DNA of 64,000 nucleotides, from the NCBI GenBank assembly GCA_030704615.1, contig CM060731.1, positions 32,674,001-32,738,000 of the forward strand, read 5' to 3'. The notes under the pieces were generated by a model that was not told the origin of the DNA, ran no database searches, and saw only the letters and a list, made by a program, of their open reading frames with translations. Of the stretch, positions 10,528 through 24,205 are shown piece after piece. Position 1 is the first letter of the stretch, and the number at the start of each line of letters is the position of its first letter. This DNA is from Takakia lepidozioides. Its lineage: Eukaryota; Streptophyta; Takakiopsida; Takakiales; Takakiaceae. Position numbers and translations under genes: made by a program.

Positions 10528-13500
10528 ATGGCAGCTTGGAGGCGAGCTCTTCTGCTCCATCCAAGGTTTTTCAGCAATGCTGTGTTTGTGGTAAGCAGCT
10601 GGCGGCTTCTTATGAGAAGAAGTTCGATGGTCTCACAAAAGCTACCTCACACTGCTGATTGCAGCAGTGTCTTTCCATCCAAGATGCTAGATTTCGATGT
10701 ATGTGTGTTGGGCCATAACTGTATCCTATCATAGAAGGGGAAAAAGACAACCTTTTACCTTTTATAGTACTAAGTACGTGCATGAATTTGCTCGTGTACA
10801 AAAGCTCTTTAACAGATGGAGCAAAATCTGTGTTGCCCCCCTCACCTCGAGGGCGGATATACCTGCACATTGTAGGTGAGAGCGACGCTTCATTTGAATA
10901 AGGTCTTTGTGAATCATCGAGAGTCTTTGCCTTGTGTGTTTTGGAAGGCCGACTTTGTAAGGAAGGGATTGTTTGATTGCAAAGAATGTGAGTGATTCTG
11001 AGGGTGAAATTGGCATGGCAGGCAGGGGGGCACCATCACTACTGTTATGATGGCACTCGCCGGGGATTTTCGCGACACAGTGCGAGGGCTCAATATGATG
11101 CAGGCCAGCCTACTCACGGAACACATCCTGAGGTATCTGTCCCTTTTTGTCGTGGGTTTAGTCTGCTCCCTGGACATGACCCAGTTTAGATTTGTGAAAA
11201 ATCTTATCTCTTACCTTACTTGTCTTCAGAATAGACTTAGCTAGTGTCTTAAGATTGTCTTCAAAAGATTGATTCCAAAGAGACAAGAATCGAGCAATGT
11301 TTTGTGGCCTTCTTGCCAACTTGACCAGCCACCTAAGGTCAGGCTTTTAGCAGGTTGCTGTGCTCTGTGTGCAGCTGTGTTCATAGGTTCTCCTATAGTC
11401 TTAGGATTGGAAGTCTGGGAGATGTGTGAATGTGGATCCTGTGCCGTTCTGGGATGCAGCAGAGGAGAGCTAAATGGGACTCAGTATCTTTGCAGAAGGC
11501 TTGTTCCTGATGGGACTTAGGAAGATAGAGAGAGAATTTTCAGGCTTTGAGCTTGCCCCATCCCACTTTTGGCACACTCTGTTCGTAGCGTTTTGTTTGT
11601 ATCCCGGCAGGTGTTTAAGCATCTGGATTTCAACAAATATGGCAGTCACACATTATTTGGCATACACGTAGGAAAGTCATCGAGGATTGTCATGACAAAG
11701 GCATGATTGGGTTGGAATGGTTGGAAGGATGGCAGCTACTCTCAGCAGGGGAGATCTTGCCGGGCATTGCTATTGCAGAGTTTGCAGAGAGAAGAAAAGC
11801 ACTACGGTCATATCTTCCCACAGAAAGCTTAGTCATACTGGGATCGGCCTCTGTGAAACAAAAGACAGAGGTAGTGCCATATCCATTCCGACAAGATACT
11901 GATTACCTCTACTTCACGGGATGTCAGCAGCCCAGCGGCCTTGCAGTGCTTAATGACCAATCCGATTTGTGCATGTTTATGCCTGATCATGATACTCAGG
12001 TGCGCTTTGTGAGTTTATATTGATTCTTACTTCTTTCCTTGTACCCAAAGAGATACTGCACCGGAACATGGGTCGTTGAACAACTTTTTAGGCTTGGGAA
12101 TGTCATTTTCCTCCCAATCATGAGCCCCATGGAAGTATGTCTGCCTGTGAAATGTTGTTTTCATTTATGTTGTATGATTTGCCAGATCATTGGATTATGG
12201 CTGTGCCGTACCCAGTCTTTTACCTCAGATTGATATGATGGTATATAAGAACCAACTTCTTTGGCAACAACAGCACTGGTGGGGGGCTTTAGATGGTTTC
12301 ACTTCTCCCCTATGGGAAGTATGTGAAGTTCTTGAGAGCATAGAGTGTGGAAGGAGGTGATCTGATGGTTTTCCTCTTCAAATTAGTATTTTGCTAGCTT
12401 ATTCAGAGGCATAGATGGATGTTGATTCCTGTAGTGTGAAATGTGCACTGTTTGGCAGACGGAGGCATGGGCGGGGCCCTCTGCAGGCACAGAGGATGCT
12501 GTAAATGTGTTTGGAGCAGACCGCTCTTATACCCTGCGACTGCTTCCTGAGGTACCTTCCCTCATGTGGACATGCATGTTTACTTCTGACCCATTCTGCA
12601 TTAGATTTTCATGCTAATAAATTGCATGCCATCTGACTATGTGGATGGAGTAGAAGGGAGGAGAAGGGCAGTGGGAAGGTAGCGGTTTCTTACAGTGTGG
12701 TGGGACTGCAGTATTTATCAGCTATGATACTGCAAGCAAAGTCAGTCTATGGTGACATCGGGTTGCTAAGTCCACTGCTGAGGGAGCTACCAGCCTTCCA
12801 GGATGCCAATAGGCAGGGTAAAGTACGGAGCTTGAGTAGGTACTCTCATTTAGTCCGCTGGATCAAGTCACCTTCAGAGCTTAAGCTTATGCGGCAGGCT
12901 GCAGCCATCACATGCCAGGTTCGGTTAGGGCACATATCACCCTCTTTCCTTCTTGTTCATGCAAGTTAGAGAATCCAGTTCTTTGGCATCAGGTTTGTAT
13001 GGTCATCCCAAAGTCTGCCTCATATGGTGATTTGCTCATTATCTAGAGAGAATTAGACGCAATCCACAGTGCAGATTAGGGAGATTTGTGGCCAAGGTGG
13101 CCAAGGATAGGAAGGGCAGAAGTGGCTAACATACTTCTGCCATGCAAAGTATCCTGAAGACATCTCATTGCTAGTTGGACAGGCAATGCTACGGAGCATG
13201 CAAGTTTCCAAGGTGTGGCGTCACGAGCATTTGCTCGCAGCGACGGTGGAATATGAGTGTAAGATAAGGGGAGCCCAATCTATGGCGTAAGGATGTCTCT
13301 CCTTTCCTCTCGCACACCATTGTCAAATATTTCCAATTAGAGGAGGGCCATATCAGCTGGGCTGGAGTACATGTCCAATTTTTAAAGATGACATCAATAC
13401 AGTGTCTACTTCAGAAGATGCTTGATTCCACATGTCTGGTTTGTTGTTGGTTCAGCACCGGTTATTGCTGAGCCTTAAATACCCTGGCTGTTTGAACTCC

Positions 13501-16500
13501 AACCACCAGCTTCAGAGAGGTATCCAAAGAAGACAGTACCTTGACTGCTACTTATTATTCAACTGACTTCATCATGATATCATCTGCAAATTAAAGTTGG
13601 CTTGTTGTGAATGGACAGATTTCCATCAATTGTAGGTGGGGGAGCAAATGGGACCATCATTCACTATTCTCGTAATGATAAACCGGTATTTCACTTAGTA
13701 TTAGTTGTTGGGTTTCTAGATCCTACTGCTGATTGTTGCATATAACTCCATCATGGCTGTTTGTTACATGCTGGTCTACTACTGCTTGAAGGTACAGTCA
13801 AGTGCACCACAGTATGCATTCAAAGACCACAAAACTTAGTATGCTTGCACTCACTGCTGGGAGCTGATGAATTCCTAGCAGTGACCAACAAATTCATTCA
13901 TTTTCTTTTTTCTGGTTTGGTCATGTTATTTTTAAGGTAATTATGTCTTTTCGTGTTTATCAGCCGTTAGTATTGTAGATGATATTTCCTTACCTTGCAA
14001 ATGTAGTTGTTATTTCTGCATGTAGGTGGATATACAGCATGCCTTGAAATCTAAGATTGTGATAGTGGTTCATTATGGGTAGCCCCAGATAAGTACTGTA
14101 CAGCCTGGTGAGGAATAGTCAGGTGGTTAGACATGTCTATGGTGTTCCTTCTCTAATTTTACTCTTGCATATCACCGTTCCATTCTGCCTCTGGGATGTC
14201 CAGAGCCAGTGACCTGTCTTCCCATGATGCTGTAGGTGGTGTTTTGACGAACCAGATGTGGTGTGTTCTATTATTTGCCATGTTGAAGTATTCACAAAGC
14301 TCTATGGTGGTAGCATGTTTGGCGTGGTACATGAAATACAGCACATGTTGTGAGCTTTTGACGTTTGAAGTGTGGGAGTGTTGGCTGATTGCTTGCCTTG
14401 AGCAGATTGGAAAGGCCCAAATGGTGCTCATGGATGTGGGCTGTGAATATCATGGCTATGTCAGTGACATGACTCGCAGCTGGCCCCCTTGCGGCCACTT
14501 TTCCCCTGCTCAGGTAAGCTTTTCCTCCCTTGCACTTTCTTACTCTCTGTCTGTGGAATATAATGCATTGGATTGTCTGTTTTTTTAAGTGCGTACTCAA
14601 CTGTTGTCTTTGCAAGGTTGATATGGCTTTACCAATGTGCATTTACTCTTCACCTGGGTAATGCCGCCCAACAAGTTCCAGGAGGTGCCATCCTGGGGGA
14701 TGAACTGGAATGGTTTCCAACAGTCGTCATGAACTACTGTTTTTTGCTGTCATTCATCACTGCCAGAGCAACTAGCTGGGCAGTGTTGCCAGACACAAGG
14801 TTGAGTTCGACATTAGGAAACAAATTGCTGCTACTTTCCAAGTCTCTATTTGCAGAAGGAAGGAGTGGTTGGAACCGGGACTGATGGCATCCATGATGTG
14901 GGGTGTAGTGACTGGTGAGAGAAGTGTACGAGGTTGGTTACAGGGTTGATGGCATCCATATTGTGGCTCTGTTGGGGTGTCATGATTGCAGAGAGAAGTG
15001 TATGAGGTTGTGCTGGATGTGATGAAAGAGTGTTTCAAGATGTGTTCCCCCGGCGTGACCCTTGGTCAAATTCACAATCACTCCGTAAGCTTGTGCAGCT
15101 CTTCCAGTTATTCTCATGAGGGTGGTACATGCTGTTCTATAAGCAGTACACTCTGATGGGAGACTCTGATGAAGCTATTTGGAAGTAATATTTGTCCGTT
15201 TTCTGTAATGATAGCACTTGATACATACTTTGTTATTTGGAGACTTTAATTTGAATTGAATCCTGTAAAGCAATGACTTTTGCTCTGCAGGCTACATTGC
15301 TGTGGCAAGGACTTGTGAATCTTGGACTTGCAAAAGGCAACTTCAATCTACAGCACTTTTACCGATTCAATTGCACTAAAGTTGGTAAGTCAGGCTCCTT
15401 TGTCCCCCTGTAAAGTTACTCCTTTGGGCGCCCTATTGAGCCCAACCCCAACAGGGGCAGTACCCCCAAGGGGAAGTGACTCTGATTATACTGCTTCGGC
15501 CGGAGGCTTGTCTTACTCTCTCTTATTTTCTTTCACCCTGAGAAAAGTTTTCCTTACGAGAACAGAGATGCATAATGCGACCATAATGATTGCCTCCACC
15601 TTCTGGGTAAGGTCCTCTGCGTTTGCCAAACTAAGATTAGAGGCATCCATCAGCCCTAGAGAAGGTTCTTCGGGGGAAGGGCCTGAAGGTGGAAAATGAG
15701 AAGACAGGAGGACTAGGGTGCCTCAGGTTGTAACTATTTATAAAACGCTTGTCCAGAGAAGAACCTCATGTGATTCATGTCTCATTCGAAGCCTGCGTTG
15801 CCATGCAGGAGAAGGGATACTGGATCTTCCTAGTCCTGCAATCCCCTCTAACACCGATTGTTGTCAGCTGTTATGGCAAATGCAGTTTAGTGGTGTACCT
15901 TGGTGGTTGAAACCTTATAGCTGGCTCAAGAAGGGTTTGCATACTGTAAGGAGTAAGGCCCCAAGGATAAGAACTTGGTCATTGAGTACATTTCTCCCTC
16001 TCCCTCTCCCTCCCTAACATTTTGTTCAAATGTATCCATGCAACTGGAAACACAGTATGAATGGCATGGCTAATTTGAAATTGATCTGGTGTCAGGACAT
16101 TACTTGGGTCTGGATGTGCATGATTGTGCCACTGTCGGCATCGATAGACCCCTCCAGCCTGGTGTGGTAAGCAGCAAGCAACAGATGCAAAGGCATAGAA
16201 AAATGTTGCTCATTCATGGTCTCTCTTTGAAAATTAGGTTGTCATTTCAATTATTGCAAGGTGTTTTGTTTTGTGAGGAACTTCGAGAAGTTGCAAGTTA
16301 AATTGGTATTTATTCATCCAAACTTGTTTTAAGCAAGACAAGATGCAATCAGCAAGGGATCAGAAGAGTGAAGGGAGGCTGCTGTGGTGAATAGGTGATC
16401 ACCATTGAACCAGGCCTTTATATTTCTGTCAAACAGGACGTTCCTGAAAGGTATGCTTCTACTCTCCAAACTTGTGTGTGCATGCACTGTAAAGCCCCCT

Positions 16501-18515
16501 AAAACCCCTCTTGTTCTGAATGAGGTTGTAAGGGGAAGGGGGCACCCAGAAGTAGCTACATAGGAAATCTCTTTGTGTGACACTGGTCCTCAATGAAAAG
16601 CCATATGGGCAACAGAGGCGCCCAAGGACCTCAAAGACCCATAACAGATGCCCTAGGGAAACAGAACCCTGAGCTTCCAGAACTGAACTTGCAGTACTTC
16701 ACCAGCCCTCCAGAGCACAGGAGGCACAAATGACAGAAGACCAAAGACCTCTAAAATAAGGCCTTTTGGAACAAGAAGCTCAAGCTTCTGGAAGTAACTT
16801 GAAGCACAAGCCACATCTCTAGCTTGAAGCCAATGGCGCTGTGAATGGGCCTGATACTAAAGATATAACACTGAAACTTAAAATGGTTCCCAAATTAACT
16901 TGTAACCTTCAAGGATATAGAGCCTCCTGGACTCTTATCCTTCCTTTTGGAATCGGTAGCTTCCAGTATGCAAGCCCTCCTGAGGACTTGGACGTGTAGG
17001 GTCCCAGGCTTCCAGTTCATCTTTCATCTCACTTCTGTTTTCTCTCATATGTCTCAGTGTGGATATCAGGAGTTCTGTGTCATCCCCTGTTTTCCTTCAT
17101 TTTTCCCTGTCTTTCTCAAGAAAATCTTTGAGCTGTACTGTACAGCATAAACTTTTGTGGTTTTTTTAGTTTCATCCCTCCAGTTCTCTTTGGTTCCTTT
17201 CCGTGCATCAGAATTCATCTTTGCAGTGATAGAATTGGCCTAGTACTCTACGCTTTCAGGACATACACATTAGATGTACGTGGAGCCAGAGGTTACATCA
17301 CTAATGAGTTGGTTTGGTTAATCGGTGTCTAAGGGTACTTCTAAGTGGCAATTGCAGATATCAAGGCATTGGTATCAGAATTGAGGATGAGGTTTTAATC
17401 ACAACATTGGGCTATGAGGTTTGTCTTGCTTTTTCTCTGCATCCCCAGCTGACAGTGAGAGAATGTACTCATAAGATGATGTTTGATGTAGTTGTTGCCA
17501 TAGACCCAACTGAAAAGTGAGAGAGAGAGAATGTACCCATAAGATGTTTCCCGTAGCCTTGTGGCCGTAGACCCCGATCCCAGTTTGGGTAGAGCAAGAG
17601 GGAGCAGATTCTACCTTTGTGAGGGGTTCACTCAGTGGTACTTACCTTGATGTAAACAATTAGTTCGGGCTTTCCAGATTTCCTCTAGAAAGCCCTTCAC
17701 ACAAGCATCGTCAATCTGCTGTGTGTGAGCTGCCCAGCAATTAGATCCCAACAGGGCCCGGGCTTTAGGCTCAGCCTCAAGATTTTGTAAGTTGGTGAAC
17801 AGAGGTGCAGGGACTATGTTCTTGATGGTCCTGAAGAGGGTCACTCGCTGATGAGAATACCCCTGACATCGAATCAGAAAATGTATATTGTCTTCAGGCT
17901 GCTTGCACATCAGGCATTGACAATCTCCCTTTCCTCTCTGCATCTGTTTTTTGTTCAAGGAAGACTCCCTGGCCTGAGTTTAAATTTCCATTCTAGTGCC
18001 AAGGGTAGGTTGGCCCTTCATCCAATGCATTACCTTACCTTTACCTGAAGCAATCTGCTTCATGTCAAACAGGCAAGGGGTCGCAAGGCTGGCCTTTAGT
18101 CATAGAGACGTTTATCTAGTCCCATGTCAAGTTTACCCATTTAGTCAGTGCAAAAACCAGCCCTTGACATATGAAGAAGTTTGGCATCCTGGAACTAATT
18201 TGGTCCCATGTTCCTAGGAGGTTCCTGAAATGTTCTCGTGAGTTTCCACATAATCCTAAGTCCATCCTTGGTAGGCTAGAGACACAGACAAATTGTTTGT
18301 TATGTCCACAGGAAGCTGCAAAGCAAGTGGGAAGCTTGAAAATTGCAAGGTCAAATGGGAATTGAGAGTGGTGGTGTGTTTGTGCACAGGTGCTTACAGC
18401 TTCCGTACCTAAAGAGATTTCAGAGATTGAGGCATGGATGGCGCAAAGTGAATCAACCGACATAAGATTGCAAGAGCCCAATTTGTCCAAGATAGAGTCA
18501 CCGGTTGCTGTCTAG
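10528..18515 (+). CDS. ICP55: Intermediate cleaving peptidase 55 (ICP55)-type Xaa-Pro aminopeptidase, M24B family
   Basis: Fourteen exons: 10528-10590, 11022-11132, 11736-11999, 12459-12551, 12712-12918, 13183-13286, 13619-13685, 14406-14513, 14992-15084, 15291-15384, 16096-16166, 16395-16450, 17358-17418, 18390-18515. They sum to 1,518 nt, 505 residues plus TAG, with GT/AG borders and matching phases throughout. Family knowledge: plant ICP55 removes single destabilising residues from imported mitochondrial (and some plastid) proteins after MPP cleavage. Seen: an Arg-rich, acid-free presequence (MAAWRRALLLHPRFF), then GQPT..HPE, VVPYPFRQDTDYLYFTGCQQP, and the pita-bread fold with metal ligands in VLMDVGC and YVSDMTR (two Asp), GHYLGLDVHD (His), VITIEPG (Glu) and IRIEDEV (Glu). 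Length matches the family. Introns 10 and 13 carry LINE debris. Confidence 0.93.
15385..16020 (+). mobile_element. Possible LINE-derived fragment in ICP55 intron 10
   Basis: The intron encodes a stretch (about 15718-15970) resembling the thumb/connection part of plant non-LTR polyproteins (SNTDCCQLLWQMQFSG, VPWWLKPYSWLKKGL), in the same orientation as the host gene, and ends in a CT-rich run. The resemblance is by eye only; the terminal block seen in the other LINE copies of the window is absent. Confidence 0.35.
17430..18010 (-). mobile_element. LINE 3'-end fragment in ICP55 intron 13, minus strand
   Basis: Minus-strand coding remnant with the zf-RVT-like motif ([17 protein letters not shown]), [27 protein letters not shown] and HQGKYH. 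It is followed on the minus strand by the tail motif and CT runs at 17520-17534; a second tail scrap lies at about 17455-17475. It is opposite in orientation to ICP55 and lies within intron 13. Confidence 0.75.
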
Positions 18516-19140
18516 CTTTCCACTTTCATTTGAATCGTTGCAAGGTAAGCAATGGTTAGCAATGGAAATTTTTTGCAACCTTGTTAATAGATAGAGACCT
18601 CTTTATCGAGGCTGCTCATATCGCGTAAGCAATTGACTAGTGGCTACAATAGAAGCAGGACACCCTACTGCTGAAGGTTTGACAAAATGTCGCAAACTTG
18701 CGGTGATTGAAGGGGAGTTTGCATTTTGTCAAAGACATGTATGAAGTGAAACCCGTTGAGATTTTGTCATATGCCTAGCTGAGAAATTCTGGCAGATATT
18801 GCAAGTCAAGGTCCAAGAAGTTTCTTGGACTAGAAATTGGTGTGCCACTGACAAAATTCAAAATTCAAAAAAAATAAATTGAGAAGGTTGAAATCCATTA
18901 TTTGTCTGTTCATGGATATGTTTGAATTGAATGGCTGTTGGAAAAATAATATTACATAATATATTATGTGTATACATAATGTAATATAATATATTACATT
19001 TATACATAACATATAATATTACATAATATGTACATGAGAATCCTTCAGGGCGGAAAGTGGTCACTTTGCCATTCTCTCCAGGGGTTTGAAATTTGGGATT
19101 TGAAGATAGTCTGGCTTTGAAGCAGTGACAAGGAGAAGGA
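18516..19140. repeat. ICP55-GDSL convergent interval with AT-only inverted repeat
   Basis: The two genes converge here (3' ends about 625 bp apart). At about 18945-19030 lies a TA-rich stretch in which ATAATATTACATAATATATT-like blocks recur in both orientations, able to fold into a long hairpin. It could be a MITE scrap or simple sequence; no target duplication was found. Otherwise nothing recognised. Confidence 0.4.
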
Positions 19141-22100
19141 TCACATGGAAGCTAACACTTGAAGACCAATGCCAGAGAAACTGAAATTGAAGTGAGCATT
19201 TGAGCCCTTCCAAATGGCGTTTGCCAGCAAAGCATTTGCTGCGTGGGAGGGGTGGTATTCATCCCACCACACATAGGATGCAGGATGATCGCACACCATG
19301 CTGGTGTTGAGACATGGCAAGGCACCTCCATAAGGTCCTACACCACAGCAAGCTGTGTCTCCTACCTCAAATCCTGCACCGCTCCAGCACAGCTTTACTT
19401 GTCAGCCCTACTTATCTGAAGTAGCTCTCACTGCAACAAAGCTGAAAAATCTCCCAAGAAATGCTCAAAAATGTGAGTTAAGCTAAGATAAAAATTGTAC
19501 ATTGGACACAATTACCTGGAGACTGAGGCTGACCTGGGTTTTCAATTGCTGGAGAGGATTATTGACGTGCCTGACTGAGTTTCAGTACTGATTGCCTTTG
19601 CAAACCTCTGAGTCTTATAAGTCTCTTGAGTTTTGGTACACAATTTTGACCTTTAGCTGACCCAAATTGCAATGGAACTATGTGGTTCACGTACTTCATC
19701 TGAAAAGATTTCTCAGAATTTGGCTGGCCCTGTGCTACTCAAAAGGAGAAGCTGATCCATTAAGAGACACAGAGCTGCCAAGATTCTCAACAGAAAAACT
19801 CTCACTGGAGAAAGCAAACATCCAGGCAGATCTGTACGCACAATATGGCTTCTGTGACTGACTTCTGTGACTGAGCCCTCACTGTCAGAGGTCAATTGGA
19901 ACCTGTCAATGTACACGAAATGTGGATGGAGTGAAGACTGCCCACCATTCAATGTTTGGGTATGTACTTGGCATTGTTTACTAGAGTACCACTAAATAAG
20001 GTTCTTGTCTTTGTTGCAGTGTGGCCATTGCAGGCTAGGCAGGCATGAAGGAGTCTTACCATAAGCATGTGGAGCATGCGTTAAGTTGAGCATAATGTTG
20101 TAAATATCCGAGTAGATGATGGTGGCCCCCATGAGATCTTCATTGAGTTGCTCCACCTTCAGCTGCAGGCGATTATTGAAGTCCATGACAAGCTTGTTGA
20201 TACTGGCTATGCATTCGCCATTGCTACTGTTGTATTTATACAGTACAAAGGGGGCACACCCTATTGGCCCCACACTTATGACCACCATCTTTCGTGCACC
20301 CCCCTGATACAAGTCCTGAAAATATGCCAATTTTCATGAAAGTCAAAATTGCAACTTCCTTATAGTTCCATTTATGCCCAGTGGCACTTTTCTACATATC
20401 AAAGAAGAATCAAGACCAGAAATCCCTTCAGTAAAATAGGATGTTGTATCATGATCAGTTACTTGATTGTGGGAGAGCAAAGATTATACCAAGATGAGGG
20501 AATCCAGAACCTTCCACATATTGTCAATTTGGTTCCTAACTGGCCTGGATTCCATTCCTTGAAAACAGCTCTAATCCACAAGTAGTCACACCAGGCAATT
20601 CAGTATATCATAGTGTGGACTTGTGGTAATTCTCGTCAATCTGGTGATTCTAGGTCAGCATCCGGACCTTGATTCGGTTATATAAATTGGAGAGGATCAG
20701 GGCATTGAAGTCATCAGCAGAGAGTAACGACTGGGAACCCCCCACAATATAGTTGTGAATGTAGTCATTGCCACCAATCGAGATGTAAAGTATGGACTTT
20801 GCTATAATTTCATGTGCAACTATTGTGCCCACGGTCGATTCCATCTCCCTGTGCCTCTGCAGAAAGTGATTCACCTGCTGCATGAATGGTATGTGCTCAC
20901 CCTGCCAAAATTCAATAACAACTGTTTAGTGGTGATACATCTCAGACCCTTCCACCATTTAGCCTGTCTGCAGGGTCAAATCAGTAACCAAGGCAATAGA
21001 AACAGTTGGAAGGTTTGAATGCTTTTCCAGGTGTAAACCTAATACAAACTGCAATCCCCCAGGCAAGGATTTGTTGGGCCAATCACTGTGAACCATTTCC
21101 TTCATGAACCTTGTCTGACCCAAATAGAAACGTGTAAGGAGATCAGCGCTAGATATATATATATTTGTGGGGGAGTCATCAGTGAAGAACAGCAGCTTCA
21201 TTAATATGTGAACAGCACCAGTTCCATCCTGCCCACTTGTCAATGTATGGAAGAAAGGGATTCCAAATAAATCTGTGTCCGTCATCTTTATAGCTGATGA
21301 GCTGTAAATACTGGAAAGATTAAGGTGATGCCTCATTTGAAAAGAAACATGACATGCACAAGCTCAAGAAAATTACAAGGTCTTTGCCGGTGTCATTGAG
21401 AATGCCAGACCCTGCTGATGCAAAATTGACGCCTCGCCTCATAAACATACTGGCCTCTGGGGCCACGTATGCCAGCACCAGGGGCAGCCCCAAGTACTCA
21501 CCTGCATGATAAGCACCCATCAGCTACACTTCACATGGAAACAACTGGCTATTGTAGTACCCGATCTCCTTGTGTCCTCAGCTCGATGGGCTCTGTGCTG
21601 GATCCAGCTCCAGCCTGGGGTCAGTACTGCACGCTATGCAGAGCTCCCAGCAGTCAAAAGTGCCTTGAAATGAGGTTTTAAATTGTGGCCTTGCCTTCAG
21701 TCAACAAGAGATGAAATGTAATTTAAGGGCCTAAACATCTGAATATATTTCTCAACCATCAACATGTGCACAATCTTCTACCAGTGGAAAGCCTAAGACA
21801 ATAATGTTCAAGTCAGGCTTCCATACTGATCAGGATGTCAGCCTGGACTTTAAAGTCAACAAAAACATAGAAATTACTTTGAGGGGCGAATCCACTGACT
21901 GGATTTTGTAACCTATGACAGAATACAATCACCAAGCTAACAAGTGCTATCAACTCAAAATGTTCGACATACAATTGATCACTGCAGATCTCCAGACAGT
22001 GAACTCCATTGAAAGGGTTAACTAGGTGAGCGTTGATCTAAACCGGGAAAAACTCATACATCACAATAGGTGAACTCAAGGATGACTCCAAGATGAATTA

Positions 22101-22674
22101 CCGTGATGCTACGTAGTCCATCCCTCTTCAGATGCAGTCTCATCAAGTTTCACCCATACAGGATTTGAAACCATTGCGCACACATTTTTCATGGTTGGTT
22201 ATGTAAGGATGAAACAACAATCGCAGGTACCCAAAAGGTGCTTCGGCAGTGAGAGAACAATGAATATGTATCATTACAACCAACGCCAGACTTTGCAAAA
22301 GTAAAGCAGACAAGCTGAAGAAAGACAAACGCACATATGTAGTCTTGAGTGAGCCTGCCATTGCAGAACCGGCCTGTTGCAGTGTGCGTATCGAAGTCTC
22401 TGCCAAATGGCGGAAAATTGGCTTTGGCGATAGTATGGAGACGATTGTTGTTGCCAGAGTCTACTGTTGAGTCCCCGAACACAAAGAGCGCTGACACTGG
22501 ATCATTCAAGGCGCCGTCAGCAAGATTTCCCCCAAGTAACAAGACACTTATCACAACAAGCAGCACCCCGGCCACACCATCTGTGGCACCCTTCATGAAA
22601 GTCCAGCGTTCCGTCATTATACTTCTGAGCCTTTCCAACCCAGATCTCACTGCAAGCAGAATTGTGTGATCCAA
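19141..22674 (-). CDS. GDSL-type esterase/lipase, secreted
   Basis: Five exons on the minus strand: 22674-22335, 21501-21377, 20901-20668, 20315-20060, 19373-19141 (TGA). Phases agree; 395 residues from 22674, or 369 from the in-frame ATG at 22596. I prefer 22596 because it opens a clean signal peptide ([21 protein letters not shown]). Family knowledge: SGNH hydrolases acting on ester bonds of lipids, cutin-like or cell-wall substrates outside the cell. Seen: block [15 protein letters not shown] (nucleophile Ser), [17 protein letters not shown] (block II Gly), ISIGGNDY (block III Asn), VGPIGCAP, and block V WWDEYHPS (Asp and His of the triad). Four introns is the classic plant GDSL gene structure. 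The substrate cannot be told from sequence. Confidence 0.92.
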
Positions 22675-23099
22675 ACCACCTCCTCAACAGCCAGTAACCA
22701 CTATGAGAGATGTTTCTTGCGTATCACCTATGAATTTCACTAACATAACAGGAAGAGAGATTCAATCCTTTTCCTCCTCAAAGCTTCTGCGAGGTCATGA
22801 AACATGCATGCAAACGTAGGCATGTAGTCGCAAGCCCGCCAGAATTCCCTCGCAATTCCGTCTCCTTTCCAACCCGCAGCGCAATTGTATGCTAAACCCA
22901 CTTCTAGTATATGTTCACCCCTCTCACGTAATACAAGCGCAGAAGGGCTGAGGCAAACTGAGAAGAGACGAGAGATTCTGGAGAGAGGAAGAGGAGACTC
23001 AGGTTGGTGGGTCAGCTTGCAAAAGATGGGGAATCCCAACGAATCTATACTAGTTTCAAAAACTTACCCACCAAGATCGAGACAGCGCAGTAATCTAGA
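22675..23099. other. GDSL upstream region, nothing recognised
   Basis: This holds the promoter and 5' UTR side of the minus-strand GDSL gene. Short chance frames on both strands show no family features. Confidence 0.35.
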
Positions 23100-24167
23100 A
23101 ATGACACTACGTATTGTTCGTTTATGGGGGCCGACTCTTGCCTTTTTCATCTTCCTGCGTTCATTCACTCATCACGTGAATGTTGCGCTGGAATCCACTG
23201 GGATGGAAGCGTTTCTCTCCCCGCACAGAGATGGCAGCGTGCTCCGCCACCCTCCTGCGGATGCGGGTAGAGGCCATCACCAAGGGCCTATATCCTCCCT
23301 GTGGTGACCCAATGGAAAGCCTCACATTATGCAGCAGATTATGGGGCCATGCTGTGGAGCTGAAAGGGGCATGCTGCCCGGCGATGCTGTGCATCATACC
23401 CTTGCGAGTGATGGTTATGATTCCTCCCCAGCCTGCAGGGATAGCTAAAGGAGGTAGAGACATGCAGAACATTCCTTGTTGTTTTTGGATCTATAGCTTT
23501 GTGATCCAGGTTTCCATATTGTCGTGGACACATTCAAGCGGACTGTATCCATCTTGGTGGAAGAAGCTGACTTTTTGTTGAACATGAGTGTCATCGGGCA
23601 GCTTTCTCGTCCCTCCATCGGCTCCTTCAGTGTCTTCCTAAAACTTTTGATCTTTTCTTTCCCTTCAGTGAATGCATGAGGGAGAGGGTAAAATTCTTGG
23701 GAACTTGGCATTGTTTGCCCGGGGGAAACGCCTTAGGAAATCTACCCGCAAGTTTTCTCTCATGGTGACAGGTATGGTATGTCTGCACAATCCCGCTGCA
23801 AGGTCGGAGAGGTACGGGCATTTTGAGTTCACTCCTCAATGTAGCGGCCTAGTTACCACAGATGTTGACCACTTTGCTGTGGTATCTGTGGAGCAAAGCA
23901 GAGCCAGAATTACCCGTCATTGTGAGGACGGATAAGGCAGAGAGACGCACTCGTGAATTTTCCTGGCTATGACGTTCCCTTGAGGGATCCCAGGGAAATA
24001 TCAACCGTCCCTGAGCTATTCTATCCACCTGGGTAAGAATATCAACCCGTCAATGCCATACTACACGCCCAGGAATATTCATCATGCTAGAAAGCACTCT
24101 CGTCGATTTCAGCTATGTTGCTCTGGTCCCCAACCCCACGGTGCCGTGCTTGAGCTTCCAGGTCTTA

Positions 24168-24205
<38 letters not shown>

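Noticed and set aside
11047-11244. Plus-strand frame MMALAGDFRDTVRG as ICP55 exon 2
   Set aside because: It is out of phase with the GQPTHGTHPE frame that fits the family and the donor at 11133.
21469-22669. Plus-strand ORFs over the GDSL gene
   Set aside because: They are complements of conserved GDSL exons or cross introns with no family features.
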